This document shows positions 61,028 to 61,464 of a stretch of DNA of 61,464 bases, piece by piece. The translations under genes were made by a program, and so were the position numbers. The stretch comes from J005 sp964613235 (GTDB taxonomy: Bacteria; Pseudomonadota; Zetaproteobacteria; Mariprofundales; Mariprofundaceae): positions 1 through 61,464 of the forward strand of contig CAZTGM010000003.1 in the NCBI GenBank assembly GCA_964613235.1, read 5' to 3'. The stretch's first letter is position 1. Every line of letters starts with the position of its first letter. The notes under the pieces are model-generated. The model had not been told where the DNA came from. It worked only from the letters and a program-made list of their open reading frames with translations, and made no database searches.

Positions 61028-61440
61028 TCAATACCTGTCTTCTTCATCCTTTTGCATATTCTCCCTTGCTTTTGCTTTCCGATAGGCTGCATCAGCGACA
61101 TCGAACCACATATCACCGAGCCACTGCCCACAGAATACTGCGCCAAGCAAAAAGAGGCAGCCTAGAACCAGGGCATCGAGTAATGTACTGGCGTCGAGCC
61201 GTGCATCCGGAAACATCCACTGAACCAGGGGGTAGGAGGCTATTTCAGCGGCCAACAGGAAGAGCGTGGCTCGAAAGCGGTATCGGTGTCTCGGTCCGGG
61301 CCTGATGGTTTCTGCCCGCAAGCCCTGTTCACGTAAGCGACGCGATATTTTTCGTATATACAGGTGGCGCTCAAGGTGAAAGCCACTGTCAAGGCGGTCA
61401 CCAGCAGGATTGAAATGCCAAAATCCTCCCAGTTCATCAT
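61028..61440 (-). pseudogene. frameshifted small membrane protein gene
   Basis: Two overlapping minus-strand frames look like one gene broken by a one-base shift. The upstream frame (from 61440 or 61437) gives a start MNWEDFG and a membrane helix ending near TCIYEK. At a run of five T on the plus strand (61348-61352) a change of frame continues as ISRRLREQGLRAET, then two membrane helices and a charged tail ending at 61028. One more A in the run would restore a protein of about 137 residues with three helices. If intact as annotated, the second part would need a TTG start at 61321. A sequencing error, a real mutation or slippage are all possible. Confidence 0.5.
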
Positions 61441-61464
61441 ATGAAACGAAGCATTAAATCAAAT

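Noticed and set aside
61441..61464. Start of a plus-strand gene at the window end (ATG at 61441)
   Set aside because: Only eight codons are visible, with no ribosome site; nothing can be concluded.
1..61464. CRISPR arrays, insertion sequences, rRNA genes, prophage
   Set aside because: No repeat-spacer pattern, transposase, rRNA motif or phage structural gene was recognised on reading both strands.

Overview
The window is an ordinary chromosomal stretch of a moderate-GC, Gram-negative proteobacterium. Evidence for this includes lipoproteins with lipoboxes, an LpoA/YraN/RsmI/DolP-like cluster, ADP-heptose genes, PdxB, oligoribonuclease, RNase G and NtrYX. The gene mixture (FeoB, a thiocarboxylate-type sulfur cluster, NtrYX-TrkAH) would fit a Zetaproteobacteria-like lineage, but that placement is inference and was not tested. 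I see no insertion sequence, prophage, CRISPR array or plasmid gene.

Layout. 1-7.1 kb (minus): an OmpA-like protein, then an envelope/housekeeping operon read rsmI > yraN > SIS isomerase > deoxyhypusine-synthase-like protein > BON lipoprotein > rfaE2 > pdxB > orn. It is divergent from an lpoA-like gene. 9-17.5 kb: SulP permease, FeoB, Hsp20 with a heat-shock-type promoter, an M48 protease with a small membrane protein, and aconitase. 17.6-24.5 kb: a solitary GspE/PilB-type ATPase facing a minus operon of radA-cvpA-purF-lipase. 24.6-36.6 kb: a SAM-I riboswitch with promoter and terminator controls a ten-gene sulfur operon. Its order is thrC, sulfur carrier, NIL protein, cysK, moeB/thiF-like E1, sulfite reductase-TusA fusion, radical-SAM/SLC13 fusion, APS reductase, cysD, cysN. 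36.6-41.1 kb: hemW-rng-maf (minus), ispB, tRNA-Gln. 41.2-51.5 kb: a candidate small RNA, a thioesterase, a class III cyclase, DUF4390-ntrY-ntrX-trkA-trkH, and rnr. 51.5-61.4 kb: tRNA-Leu, an operon of hybrid kinase > REC protein > P-loop NTPase > Xer recombinase, citrate synthase, a small monooxygenase-like protein, murI, a HIT protein and a frameshifted membrane gene.

How the genes work together. The sulfur operon can take sulfate through uptake (SLC13 domain, perhaps also SulP), activation to APS (CysDN), direct APS reduction (CysH with the iron-sulfur cysteine motifs; no APS kinase is present) and sulfite reduction. The sulfur then appears to be handed on by TusA, the E1-like enzyme and a MoaD/ThiS-like carrier to fold-type-II PLP enzymes (CysK, possibly ThrC). 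Control by SAM suggests that methionine or homocysteine is an end product.

Most unusual points: (1) the SAM-riboswitch sulfur-carrier operon, including a radical-SAM domain fused to an SLC13 transporter and a carrier ending Gly-Gly-Cys with no JAMM peptidase in view; (2) two intergenic candidate RNAs of the same design, a hairpin exposing a C-rich anti-Shine-Dalgarno-like loop followed by a terminator; (3) hemW, which has no ATG/GTG/TTG start that keeps its radical-SAM cysteines and appears to start at CTG overlapping the rng stop; (4) NtrX with GAFPGA instead of GAFTGA; (5) a kinase-REC-NTPase-Xer operon.
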